From the NCBI GenBank assembly GCA_944382835.1, contig CALWNP010000003.1, positions 23,191 to 87,190 of the forward strand: 64,000 nt of DNA. The letters run 5' to 3'. Positions 52,548 through 61,664 of this stretch are shown here, in pieces. The position numbers were made by a program, and so were the translations under genes. The stretch comes from an uncultured Gemmiger sp. GTDB lineage: Bacteria > Bacillota > Clostridia > Oscillospirales > Ruminococcaceae. The notes beneath the pieces are model-generated. The model was not told where the DNA came from. It ran no database searches and saw nothing but the letters and a program-made list of their open reading frames with translations. Each line of letters begins with the position of its first letter. Position 1 is the stretch's first letter.

Positions 52548-53477
52548 ATGCAACAGACCGAACAGTTACAATCCCTGGCCGCTGCGCTTCGCGCAGAGGA
52601 TTTGCCCTTTGTCCAGCAGGAACCGCTGGCCCACCATACCACCTTTCAGATTGGGGGCCCGGCTGCCCTGTTTTGCCGCCCTGAAAAAATTTCGGCGCTG
52701 GCCAGAACGCTGGAACTGTGCAGGACCTATGGCGTGCGCCATTACTTTCTGGGCAATGGCTCCAATACCCTTTTTTCCGATCATGGATTTTCCGGCGCAG
52801 TGATCTGCACCACCGCCATCTCACCCAGGCCCACCATCACGGAGCAGCCGGACGGCAGTTATTTGATCAGTGCCGGAGCCGGGATGAAGCTTTCTGTGCT
52901 CTGCACTGTGGCGCAGCAAAATGCCCTGACCGGGCTGGAATTTGCCTACGGCATCCCTGGCACGGTGGGCGGTGCGGTGTATATGAACGCCGGCGCCTAT
53001 GGCGGAGAAATGCGAGATGTGATGGAGCGGGTGACCTTCCTGGATGACCAGGGCGGTATGCACACTCTGGGTGTTATGGACCTGGATCTGGGGTATCGCA
53101 CCAGCATTTTTGAAAAGAAGCCGTGGTGTGTTCTGGAAGCCGTTTTCCGGCTGAAAAAGGGAAATGCCCAGGTGATCCAGACCGTCATGCAGGATTTTAT
53201 GCAGCGGCGGCGTGACAAGCAGCCTTTGGAAATGCCCTCTGCCGGCAGCACCTTCAAGCGGCCGGATGGGGCGTTTGCGGGCCGCTTGATCGAGCAGTGC
53301 GGTTTGCGGGGCTTTTCTGTGGGCGGTGCTGCCGTCAGCACCAAACATTGCGGTTTTGTGGTGAACCAGGGCGGCGCAACCTGTGCGGATGTGATTGCGC
53401 TGACCGATGAAGTGGCAAAGATTGTTCGGGAACGCACCGGCTTTGTGCTGGAGCGGGAGATCCGGGTGGTGGAATAA
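52548..53477 (+). CDS. murB: UDP-N-acetylenolpyruvoylglucosamine reductase
   Basis: 309 residues. FAD enzyme making UDP-MurNAc for peptidoglycan. FAD-binding: HHTTFQIGGPAA, LGNGSNTLFSD and YGIPGTVGGAVYMNAGAYGG region (about 128-147); substrate and catalytic residues in GYRTSIF, PSAGSTFKRP (Ser) and the late Glu. ATG 52548 preferred (GTGGAG 6 bases upstream); GTG 52536 is possible. Confidence 0.95.
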   Translation: MQQTEQLQSLAAALRAEDLPFVQQEPLAHHTTFQIGGPAALFCRPEKISALARTLELCRTYGVRHYFLGNGSNTLFSDHGFSGAVICTTAISPRPTITEQPDGSYLISAGAGMKLSVLCTVAQQNALTGLEFAYGIPGTVGGAVYMNAGAYGGEMRDVMERVTFLDDQGGMHTLGVMDLDLGYRTSIFEKKPWCVLEAVFRLKKGNAQVIQTVMQDFMQRRRDKQPLEMPSAGSTFKRPDGAFAGRLIEQCGLRGFSVGGAAVSTKHCGFVVNQGGATCADVIALTDEVAKIVRERTGFVLEREIRVVE

Positions 53478-53499
53478 CAAAAGGCGGAGGGGAAACAGG

Positions 53500-54363
53500 A
53501 TGACGTTCTTGGTTGTGACCGGGCTTTCCGGGGCCGGCAAGTCCATGGCAGTCAATGCGCTGGAAGACATTGGCTTTTTCTGCATCGATAACATTCCGGC
53601 AGGGCTGCTGCCCCGTATTGTGGATTTTGCCCTTCAGGGCGAAAACCAGCTGAGCCGGGTTGCGGTGGTCATGGATATCCGGGGACTGCGCAGTGTGGAG
53701 CAGGTGCAGGAAGCACTGGCCGCACTGGATGAAAAGCAGATGAACTATGATATCCTGTTTCTTGACGCCAATGACAATGTGATCCGCCGCCGTTATAAGG
53801 AAACCCGCCGGATGCACCCCATCGAAGCCAGCGAGGGCATTCCCATCGGGGAGGCCATTGCCCGGGAGCGGAAAATCCTGCAGCCGCTGCGGGATCGGGC
53901 AAAATATGTCATTGATACCTCTTTGCTCTCGGTGGCCCAAAGCCGGGAGCGGGTCTGCGGACTCTTTTTGCAAAAAGGGGAGTGCGCCATGGCGGTAACC
54001 GTCATGTCCTTCGGTTTCAAATATGGTCTGCCCCAGGAGGCGGATATTGTGCTGGATGTGCGGTGCCTGCCCAACCCGTTTTATGTACCCGAACTGAAGA
54101 ATCTCACTGGCCTGGATCAGGCGGTGTTCGACTACGTTATGAAGGCGCCGGAGTCCCAGGAATTGCTGCGCCGTTATGAGAGCATGCTGGAGTATGCACT
54201 GCCCTTGTATGTCAAGGAGGGAAAAAGCCAGCTGGTTATTGCCATCGGGTGCACCGGAGGCAAACATCGCTCCATCACCTTTGCGCGGCAGATTGGGGCG
54301 TTCTGCCAGAAGCTAGGCTATCTCCCCAGTGTGCAGCACCGGGATGCAAGACGTACCATGTAA
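53500..54363 (+). CDS. rapZ: RNase adapter protein RapZ / YvcJ
   Basis: 287 residues. Walker A GLSGAGKS (8-15), Walker B-like MDIRG, and the C-terminal half with YLPSVQHRD and GCTGGKHRS (about 250-258). In E. coli RapZ controls GlmS synthesis through small RNAs; in Bacillus YvcJ binds nucleotides and affects competence. GGAGG precedes the ATG. Confidence 0.94.
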   Translation: MTFLVVTGLSGAGKSMAVNALEDIGFFCIDNIPAGLLPRIVDFALQGENQLSRVAVVMDIRGLRSVEQVQEALAALDEKQMNYDILFLDANDNVIRRRYKETRRMHPIEASEGIPIGEAIARERKILQPLRDRAKYVIDTSLLSVAQSRERVCGLFLQKGECAMAVTVMSFGFKYGLPQEADIVLDVRCLPNPFYVPELKNLTGLDQAVFDYVMKAPESQELLRRYESMLEYALPLYVKEGKSQLVIAIGCTGGKHRSITFARQIGAFCQKLGYLPSVQHRDARRTM

Positions 54364-54399
54364 ATCGTTCAATTACGACAGAGGAAGGATGGTCCTGCT

Positions 54400-55320
54400 T
54401 TGAGTTTTTCGCAGGATGTGAAAAATGAAATTTTGCGCCGCAAGGTGCCGCGCGCCTGCTGCGCCGGGGCTGCTGCCTATGCGGTGGCATGTTTTGGCAA
54501 ATACTTTGACGACCGCGGGGTGGTGTTGCAGACCGAGAGCGAAGGCACCGCCAACTTTGCGGCCAAAATGTACCGCCGCTGTGGTATTGAGGGCAGCGTA
54601 CTGCGCAAGGAGCGCCCGGCAGGTCCGATTTTTGAATTTAACGTAAAGCAACCGGATCAGGTGGCGAAGATGCTGGCTCAGTTCGGGCATACCGGACGGG
54701 AACCGGCACTCAAGATTCGTCCGGACTGTTTCAAATGCCAGTCCTGCGTCTCCTTTTTTATCTCCACCGCTTTCCTCTGCTGTGGAACTGCCACCGACCC
54801 GGAAAAGGAATACAACATCGAGTTCCTGTCCACCCGCTATCAGCTTTCCCAACAGTTGGAAGCAATTTTGGCAGAGCATGAGTTCAACCCCCACCGAACC
54901 CTGCGCAAGGGGGCCAATGTGGTCTATATCAAATCCAGCGATCACATCGAGGATCTTCTGACCTTCATGGGGGCCGGCAATGCAGCCATGCGGATCATGG
55001 AGCAGCGGATGTACAACGACATGCGCAACAAGACAAACCGCCTGTCCAACTGTGAGACCGCAAACCTTGGCAAATCGGTCCAGGCGGCGGTGCAGGTACA
55101 GATGGCGATTCGGACCCTGGAGGAGGCAGATGCCCTCAAGGCATTGCCGCAGGCGTTGCAGCTGACCGCCAAACTTCGGATGCAATATCCGGATCTGCCG
55201 CTGGCCCGCCTGGCAGAAAAATTTGATCCACCCGTCAGCAAGGCCGGGCTTTCCCATCGACTCAAACGCATTCAGGAAGCAGCGCAACGGGTTTCCCAGA
55301 ACGCTGCCTCTCTCAAATAA
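54400..55320 (+). CDS. whiA: WhiA-type DNA-binding protein
   Basis: 306 residues. N-terminal LAGLIDADG-homing-endonuclease-like fold (about 1-210) and C-terminal helix-turn-helix (about 235-295, LAEKFDPPVSKAGLSHRLKRI). WhiA affects chromosome segregation and division in Firmicutes and sporulation in actinomycetes. TTG start with GAGGAAGG about 11 bases upstream. Normally it follows rapZ and yvcK; yvcK is absent here. Confidence 0.93.
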   Translation: MSFSQDVKNEILRRKVPRACCAGAAAYAVACFGKYFDDRGVVLQTESEGTANFAAKMYRRCGIEGSVLRKERPAGPIFEFNVKQPDQVAKMLAQFGHTGREPALKIRPDCFKCQSCVSFFISTAFLCCGTATDPEKEYNIEFLSTRYQLSQQLEAILAEHEFNPHRTLRKGANVVYIKSSDHIEDLLTFMGAGNAAMRIMEQRMYNDMRNKTNRLSNCETANLGKSVQAAVQVQMAIRTLEEADALKALPQALQLTAKLRMQYPDLPLARLAEKFDPPVSKAGLSHRLKRIQEAAQRVSQNAASLK

Positions 55321-55329
55321 GAAGGACCA

Positions 55330-58300
55330 ATGGAAGAAGCAAAGCAAAGACAATTTACCCATCTCCATCTGCACACCGAGTACAGCTTGCTGGATGGTGC
55401 CTGTCGGATTGACCGTCTGTTTGAACGGATCAAGGAATTGGGGCAGACGGTGGTGGCCATCACCGACCACGGCGTCATGTACGGTTGTGTCCAGTTTTAT
55501 GATGCGGCGGTGGCGGCAGGTATCCGGCCCATCATTGGGTGCGAGGTCTACGTGGCCACCCGGACCCGGTTTGATAAGGTCAACCGGATTGACGGCAACA
55601 ACCACCTGATCCTGCTGTGCAAGAACGAGACAGGCTATAAGAACCTCATCAAGATGGTATCGGCAGGTTTTCTGGAGGGTTTTTACTCCAAGCCTCGGGT
55701 GGACAAGGAATTGCTGGAGCAATACCACGAGGGGTTAATCTGCCTTTCAGCTTGTCTGGCCGGGGAGGTCCCTCAGGCGCTGCTGGCGGGGGACTATGAG
55801 CGTGCCCGGCAAACCGCGCTGTACTATCGGGATCTTTTTGGCGAGGGCAACTATTATATCGAGCTTCAGGATCATGGGTTGGAGGAGGATCAGATCGTCC
55901 TGCCCCAGCTGATCCGTCTGGCCCGGGAAACCGGCATCCCCATGGTGGCCACCAACGATGCCCATTATCTGCGCAGGGACGATGCCAAGATGCAGAGTAT
56001 CCTGCTTTGTATCCAGACCGGCAAGACCATTGCCGATGTGGATCGGATGGAGTTCCAGACCGAGGAGTTCTATGTCAAGAGCACCGAGGAGATGTATGAT
56101 CTCTTTTCCATGGTGCCCGAAGCCTGCGAGAACACCAACAAGATTGCAGAGCAATGCGATTTCCATTTTGAGTTCGGGCAGATCAAGCTGCCTTACTTCA
56201 AGGCGCCGGACGGGATGGAAAACCAGGCCTATTTTGAAAAGCTCTGCTGGGATGGTCTGGAACGGCGCTATCCCGGCCATGTGACCGATGCCCTGCGGCA
56301 GCGGCTGGAATATGAGATCAACGTCATCAAGACGATGGGGTATACCAACTATTATCTGATCGTCTTTGATTTTATCAATTATGCCAAGGGCCGTGGCATC
56401 CCGGTGGGGCCGGGCCGTGGTTCCGGTGCCGGCAGTCTGGCGGCCTACTGTGTGGGGATCACTGACATTGACCCCATCCGGTACAACCTGATTTTTGAAC
56501 GGTTCCTCAACCCGGAACGGGTTTCCATGCCTGATTTTGACGTGGATTTCTGCTATGAGCGTCGGCAGGAAGTCATCGATTATGTCAACGAGAAATACGG
56601 CCATGACCATGTGGCTCAGATTGTCACCTTCGGGACGATGGCGGCCAGGCAGGCGGTCCGGGATGTGGGCCGAGTGATGGGGCTTTCCTACCAGGAAGTG
56701 GACAAGGTCGCCAAGCTCATCCCCATGGAGCTCAAGATGACCCTGGAACACGCGCTGGAGGTCTCCCCGGATCTGAAAAAGATCTATACCGAAAATCCCC
56801 AGATCCATGAGCTCATCGATACCTCCCTCAAGGTGGAGGGGATGCCTCGCCATGCCTCGACCCATGCAGCCGGTGTCGTTATCACCCGGGAGGCAGCCAC
56901 TGAGTATGTGCCGTTGGCCACCAATGACGGCTTGCCGGTGACCCAGTTCAACATGACCGAGATTGAGCGTCTGGGTCTTCTGAAGATGGACTTCCTGGGA
57001 CTTCGCACCCTGACGGTGATCCATGATGCCGAAATGGCTATCCGGCGCAAAAAACCGGATTTCCGTCTGGATCAGATTGATTATGATGATGCAGCCACCT
57101 ACGAGATGCTGACCAACGGGGAGACCGAGGGTGTGTTTCAGCTGGAATCCACCGGTATGAAACAGGTGCTCACCGGCCTGCGTCCCCGCAATCTGGAAGA
57201 TGTCATCGCCCTGATCTCTCTGTATCGCCCGGGTCCCATGGATTCCATCCCCACCTACCTGCGGAACCGCCGGGAGCCGGATAAAATCAGCTACCGCACC
57301 CCGCAGCTGGCGCACATTCTGGACGTGACCAACGGCTGTATTGTCTATCAGGAGCAGGTCATGCAGATCTGCCGGGAACTGGCAGGCTTCAGCTATGGCC
57401 AGGCCGACAACGTCCGCCGCGCCATGAGCAAGAAGAAGCATAAGGTGATGGAGGCAGAGCGGGAACATTTTGTCCACGGCTGTACCGACCCAGGCCATGA
57501 ATGCCCCGGCTGTGTTCACAACGGGATTTCCGAGGAAGCGGCCAACGCCATCTATGACGAGATGAGCAGCTTTGCTTCCTACGCCTTCAACAAATCCCAT
57601 GCGGCCTGCTATGCCTATGTGGCGTTTCAGACAGCTTATCTCAAATGCCATTATCCCCAGGAGTTCATGGCGGCCTTGCTCACCAGTGTGCTGGACAACA
57701 CCGCCAAGGTGATCGAGTATTCTTCCGAGTGCCAGCGGTTGGGCATTACCGTCCTGCCTCCCGACATCAACGTCTCCAACGGAGGCTTCACAGTGGACGG
57801 CGAAAACATCCGCTTTGGCCTTAATGCGGTCAAAAGTGTAGGCCGCAACCTGATCGATGCTGTGATCCGGGAGCGCAAGGTCCGGCCGTTCCGTGGCCTG
57901 TATGATTTCTGCAAACGGCTGCGTGGCTTTGAACTCAACCGCCGCGCACTGGAAAGCCTCATCAAGGCCGGCGCCTTTGACAATCTGGAATCCACCCGCC
58001 ATGGAATGCTGGACAGCGTGGAATCCATCCTCAAGAGCGTGGAAAACGATGCCCGCCAGAATCTGGAAGGGCAGATGGATCTGTTCAGTGCTCTAAGCGG
58101 CGGCAGCGGCGAGGCCGCCAGCAACGATTACAAAGTACCCAACCTTCCCGAATATGCCCAGGGCGAGCTGCTCAAGATGGAAAAAGAGGTCTCGGGTCTG
58201 TATCTGTCCGGACATCCGTTGGACGCCTACCGCCAGCAGATTGCCCAGATTTCCACCTGCAGCATCGGCCAGCTTTCGGGGGAGGATGCCAAAAACTTTG

Positions 58301-58854
58301 ACAACAAAACCGTCACCATTGTCTGTACCGTGGTCAAAAGCAAAATCATGACCACCAAATCCAACACCCTGATGGCCTTTACAACGGTGGAAGATCTGAC
58401 CGGCACCATGGAATTGCTGGTGTTCCCGAGAATTTTTGCCGAATGCCGGGCTTATCTTCAGGAAAACGCTGTTGTGGTGGTCAGCGGCCGTGCTTCGGTC
58501 AAGGAGGATGAGGGGACCCGCCTGATTGTGGAAGGGGTGATCCCCATTGATGACTACCGTCCGGGAGAGACATTTGGTACAAATCGCGTCCATCGAAAGG
58601 AGGCTGAGCATCACGCGGCGTTGGCTGGTCTGTGGCTGTTGGTACCTTCCCGCCAATGTGAACAGATGCACAGGATCGAAAACTTGCTGCGGAACATCTT
58701 TGACGGTACCACACCTGTTTTCTTCAAATTTGAAGATACAGGGCAGCGAATGCGTGCACCACAGAGCATGTGGGCGAAAGATCATCCGCTGCTGCGGGCG
58801 GAATTGGAACGGATTCTTGGTAAGGACCATGTAAAAGAGCAGACTGCAAAATAA
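55330..58854 (+). CDS. dnaE: DNA polymerase III subunit alpha DnaE
   Basis: 1174 residues. N-terminal PHP domain with HLHLHTEYSLLDG (about 12-24) and ITDHG; polymerase palm with PDFDVDF (about 401-407; catalytic Asp) and GPGRGSGAGS; a helix-hairpin-helix region; and a C-terminal OB domain (about 985-1070). In PolC organisms DnaE extends primers before handing over to PolC, whose gene is at the start of this window. ATG with AAGGA upstream, 9 bases after whiA; last gene of the hprK operon. Confidence 0.97.
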   Translation: MEEAKQRQFTHLHLHTEYSLLDGACRIDRLFERIKELGQTVVAITDHGVMYGCVQFYDAAVAAGIRPIIGCEVYVATRTRFDKVNRIDGNNHLILLCKNETGYKNLIKMVSAGFLEGFYSKPRVDKELLEQYHEGLICLSACLAGEVPQALLAGDYERARQTALYYRDLFGEGNYYIELQDHGLEEDQIVLPQLIRLARETGIPMVATNDAHYLRRDDAKMQSILLCIQTGKTIADVDRMEFQTEEFYVKSTEEMYDLFSMVPEACENTNKIAEQCDFHFEFGQIKLPYFKAPDGMENQAYFEKLCWDGLERRYPGHVTDALRQRLEYEINVIKTMGYTNYYLIVFDFINYAKGRGIPVGPGRGSGAGSLAAYCVGITDIDPIRYNLIFERFLNPERVSMPDFDVDFCYERRQEVIDYVNEKYGHDHVAQIVTFGTMAARQAVRDVGRVMGLSYQEVDKVAKLIPMELKMTLEHALEVSPDLKKIYTENPQIHELIDTSLKVEGMPRHASTHAAGVVITREAATEYVPLATNDGLPVTQFNMTEIERLGLLKMDFLGLRTLTVIHDAEMAIRRKKPDFRLDQIDYDDAATYEMLTNGETEGVFQLESTGMKQVLTGLRPRNLEDVIALISLYRPGPMDSIPTYLRNRREPDKISYRTPQLAHILDVTNGCIVYQEQVMQICRELAGFSYGQADNVRRAMSKKKHKVMEAEREHFVHGCTDPGHECPGCVHNGISEEAANAIYDEMSSFASYAFNKSHAACYAYVAFQTAYLKCHYPQEFMAALLTSVLDNTAKVIEYSSECQRLGITVLPPDINVSNGGFTVDGENIRFGLNAVKSVGRNLIDAVIRERKVRPFRGLYDFCKRLRGFELNRRALESLIKAGAFDNLESTRHGMLDSVESILKSVENDARQNLEGQMDLFSALSGGSGEAASNDYKVPNLPEYAQGELLKMEKEVSGLYLSGHPLDAYRQQIAQISTCSIGQLSGEDAKNFDNKTVTIVCTVVKSKIMTTKSNTLMAFTTVEDLTGTMELLVFPRIFAECRAYLQENAVVVVSGRASVKEDEGTRLIVEGVIPIDDYRPGETFGTNRVHRKEAEHHAALAGLWLLVPSRQCEQMHRIENLLRNIFDGTTPVFFKFEDTGQRMRAPQSMWAKDHPLLRAELERILGKDHVKEQTAK

Positions 58855-58887
58855 ATCCATGCGTTTTGCAAGAATCGTCCATAATTC

Positions 58888-58910
58888 CTGTTGCCATGCT
58901 GTGGTATAAT
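58888..58910 (+). promoter_or_regulatory. Extended -10 promoter of pfkA
   Basis: TGG then TATAAT (58905-58910) with no good -35 box at the 17-base position, so probably an extended -10 promoter. Start codon 60 bases downstream. Confidence 0.55.
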
Positions 58911-58969
58911 GAGTTTGTGAAAAATTTGCTTTTCATATATGCTTATGCTGGAATTGGAGGGGCATATCT

Positions 58970-59944
58970 ATGGCTAAGGAGATCAAGACCATTGGCGTTC
59001 TGACAAGTGGCGGCGACGCACCTGGCATGAATGCTGCTGTTCGTGCAATTGTCCGCACGGGCATTACGAAAGGGTACCGGATGATGGGCATTCAGCGCGG
59101 CTACAACGGCCTGATCAACGGCGAATGCTATGAGATGAATGTCCGCAGCGTTTCCGAAATTATTCATCGCGGCGGCACCATTCTGTATACTGCGCGTTGC
59201 CTGGAGTTCAAGACCCAGGAAGGCCAGGCCAAGGGCCTGGCGCGCTGCAAGGAACTGGGCATTGATGCGCTGGTTGTCATTGGCGGCGACGGCTCTTTCA
59301 TGGGCGCTCGTGCACTGGCCAACCAGGGCATTCCCTGCATCGGCCTTCCGGGCACCATCGATAACGACATCGCCTGCAGCGAGTACACCATCGGCTACGA
59401 TACCGCAATGAACACCGCTGTGGAAGCCATCGATAAGCTGCGCGACACCACCCAGAGCCACGACCGCTGCAGCGTTGTGGAAGTTATGGGCCATCACGCA
59501 GGTTACATTGCCCTCAACGTCGGCATTGCCACCGGTGCACTGGCAGTTCTGCTGCCCGAGCGCCCCTACGATTTTGAGCGGGACATCCTGCAGCGGATGC
59601 GCCAGACCCAGGCAACCGGCAAAAAGCACTTCATCATCATCGTCTCGGAAGGCGTTGTGGGGGCACAGGATCTGGCCAACCAGATCCAGGCTGCTACCGG
59701 TGTTGACTCCCGTGCAACGGTTCTGGGTCATATCCAGCGCGGTGGTTCTCCCACTGTGCAGGACCGTGTCTACGCTTCGCTGATGGGTTATCACGCCATT
59801 GACCTGCTGGACAAGGGCGTTTACAACCGCGTTGTGGCTGTTTCCGGCGGCAAGATTGTGGACTATGATGTCAATGTTGCCTTGTCGATGCACAAGATGA
59901 TCGACTTCGATGAGGTCGAGATTGCCAATGCAATCTCCATCTGA
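58970..59944 (+). CDS. pfkA: ATP-dependent 6-phosphofructokinase
   Basis: 324 residues. Phosphorylates fructose 6-phosphate in glycolysis. LTSGGDAPGMNAA (about 9-21), GGDGSFMGA (about 103-111) and catalytic GTIDND (about 127-132). Gly in the GGDGS loop and GLPGTID rather than PKTID favour the ATP-using type over the PPi type. GGAGGGG precedes the ATG. Own promoter and terminator. Confidence 0.96.
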   Translation: MAKEIKTIGVLTSGGDAPGMNAAVRAIVRTGITKGYRMMGIQRGYNGLINGECYEMNVRSVSEIIHRGGTILYTARCLEFKTQEGQAKGLARCKELGIDALVVIGGDGSFMGARALANQGIPCIGLPGTIDNDIACSEYTIGYDTAMNTAVEAIDKLRDTTQSHDRCSVVEVMGHHAGYIALNVGIATGALAVLLPERPYDFERDILQRMRQTQATGKKHFIIIVSEGVVGAQDLANQIQAATGVDSRATVLGHIQRGGSPTVQDRVYASLMGYHAIDLLDKGVYNRVVAVSGGKIVDYDVNVALSMHKMIDFDEVEIANAISI

Positions 59945-59962
59945 TTGATATAAGATAAGATC

Positions 59963-60001
59963 AGGCGCACCTTTCCATGGTTGGAGGGGTGCGCCTTTTT
60001 G
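59963..60001 (+). terminator. Terminator of pfkA
   Basis: AGGCGCACC (59963-59971) pairs with GGTGCGCCT (59988-59996), then TTTTT. Confidence 0.92.
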
Positions 60002-60035
60002 TGTCCTGTGAGGGAATTGTCCGCCATCCCCGGGG

Positions 60036-60063
60036 TTATTTTTTTGACCCGCCGCATATACAT
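60036..60063 (+). promoter_or_regulatory. Possible sigma-E-like sporulation promoter
   Basis: GTTATTT then about 13 bases and CATATACAT (60055-60063), loosely like the mother-cell sigma-E pattern (ATATT, 13-14 bases, CATACA-T). Placed about 30 bases before a SipL-like gene. Inference. Confidence 0.3.
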
Positions 60064-60094
60064 GGACAAGAAATTGCGGAAAGGGGCATAGGCC

Positions 60095-61648
60095 ATGGAA
60101 TTGAAGGTGTTCAAAAGCACCATCACCGCATATGGCGGGCGATGGGAAACCCGGCTGGAGTTGCCGGTGGAGACAGAGATCCTGATCCCGGATTACCTGC
60201 CGGCGGTCTTCAAGATCGTCAAATGTCTGATCGAGCCGGTGGTAATGCAGAACAACATTGCAGCCTCTCGCTGGCAGGGGGAAGGGTATCTTCGGTGCAC
60301 CGTGTACTACCAGTCAGATGAGGCGGGAACCCGTCTGTATCGCACCGAGCAGAAGTTCTCCTTCGAGAAATCGGTCGAGCTTCCCGCTGGTCAGTACGCC
60401 CAGGGACCGGCCCGGCTGTGGGGAGAGCTGGAGTACTGCAATTGTCGTGCCATTAGCGAGCATCGCATCGACCTGCGGGGGGCCTACGCGCTCTGCGTTT
60501 CGGCCAGTTCTGTGGCCGAGTGTGAGCTGCTGAATTCGATGGCGGACTGCGGGATTGAGCAGCGAACGATGACGCTGGATGGGATTACCCAGGTCGCCGC
60601 AGAGGAAAAGACCTTTACTGCCGAGAGCAGCATCGGGTTGCCTGGGGCGGGGGAGACCATTCTGGATATTGGAGGAAACGTCTCAATCCAGGCTTCCAGC
60701 ATCCAGACCGGACAGCTCAACTGTGAGGGCAATCTCCACATTCAGGCATGCTATCTCCCCGTTTCCAGCGAGGATCTCGCTGTCTGTCAGAAGGAAATCC
60801 CGGTGCAGCAAACGCTGGAAATGCCCGGTGTGGCGGAAGGGGATCAGTGGTACTGCTGGGGGGAAATCTTGGGATGCACCCTGGCAGCTCCCGAGGGAGA
60901 AGAGCTGGAACCCACGCTGAGCGTGACTTGGAAACTGCATGCCGAAATCTGGCGAGAGGGACAGTACATGGCGGTGGCAGACGCGTACAGCACGGTCTGC
61001 CAGACCACCCTGACCCGAATGAGCTGCAAGCTGCTGCAAAAACGCTGTGAGTTGGCTACGGAAGTCAGTGCGCTGGTGGAAGACCAACTCCCGGATCCCG
61101 AAGCGGAGGTCAAAGGGTGTTTTGTTACCCTGGGAACATTGCTGCCAGTCCAGGAAAAGGGAGCTGACGGGGATGTGGTCCGCCTTGTGGGAAAAGCCAC
61201 AGCCCATCTGCTCTGTGCGGATGGGCGCGGAGAGCTGACCTGTTATGACAAGGCATTCAGCTGGCAGTTGCCCGACCAGTGGCCGGGGGAGGCTGCCAGA
61301 TTCTTGCCCCATCTCCACGCCGGTGTGACCCGGGTTATCAGCAGCAAAAGCGGAGAGAAGATGCGGGTGGAAATCTCGGTCGCGGTCAACGGCATGCTAC
61401 TGGAATCGGTGGAAGCCAACGTGGTGGAAGAGGTGGAACTGGGAGAGGAGTTTCCGGACAAAAATCAGGGGCCGGCACTCTACCTCTACTACGCCGCCCA
61501 GGGAGAGCGGATCTTCGACATTGCCAAGCACTATCACGCCCGCGCCAAAGATCTGGCAGTGGCCAACCATCTGGAACCGGAAAATGGCGGCAGCCTGCAG
61601 GAGATGACCACCGGGGCGGTCTGCTTGCTGATCCCGGCGGCTCTGTGA
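60095..61648 (+). CDS. SPOCS (DUF3794) and LysM domain protein, SipL-like
   Basis: 517 residues. Three repeated DUF3794/SPOCS beta modules (about 20-140, 160-290 and 310-450) and a C-terminal LysM domain (about 468-515, YYAAQGERIFDIAKHYHARAKDLA region). This is the architecture of SipL, which binds SpoIVA through its LysM domain to anchor the spore coat in Clostridioides. Its neighbour here is spoIVA. Cytosolic, no signal peptide. AAAGGGG upstream of the ATG. Expected mother-cell expression. Confidence 0.87.
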   Translation: MELKVFKSTITAYGGRWETRLELPVETEILIPDYLPAVFKIVKCLIEPVVMQNNIAASRWQGEGYLRCTVYYQSDEAGTRLYRTEQKFSFEKSVELPAGQYAQGPARLWGELEYCNCRAISEHRIDLRGAYALCVSASSVAECELLNSMADCGIEQRTMTLDGITQVAAEEKTFTAESSIGLPGAGETILDIGGNVSIQASSIQTGQLNCEGNLHIQACYLPVSSEDLAVCQKEIPVQQTLEMPGVAEGDQWYCWGEILGCTLAAPEGEELEPTLSVTWKLHAEIWREGQYMAVADAYSTVCQTTLTRMSCKLLQKRCELATEVSALVEDQLPDPEAEVKGCFVTLGTLLPVQEKGADGDVVRLVGKATAHLLCADGRGELTCYDKAFSWQLPDQWPGEAARFLPHLHAGVTRVISSKSGEKMRVEISVAVNGMLLESVEANVVEEVELGEEFPDKNQGPALYLYYAAQGERIFDIAKHYHARAKDLAVANHLEPENGGSLQEMTTGAVCLLIPAAL

Positions 61649-61664
61649 AAGGGGGATAACGAGG

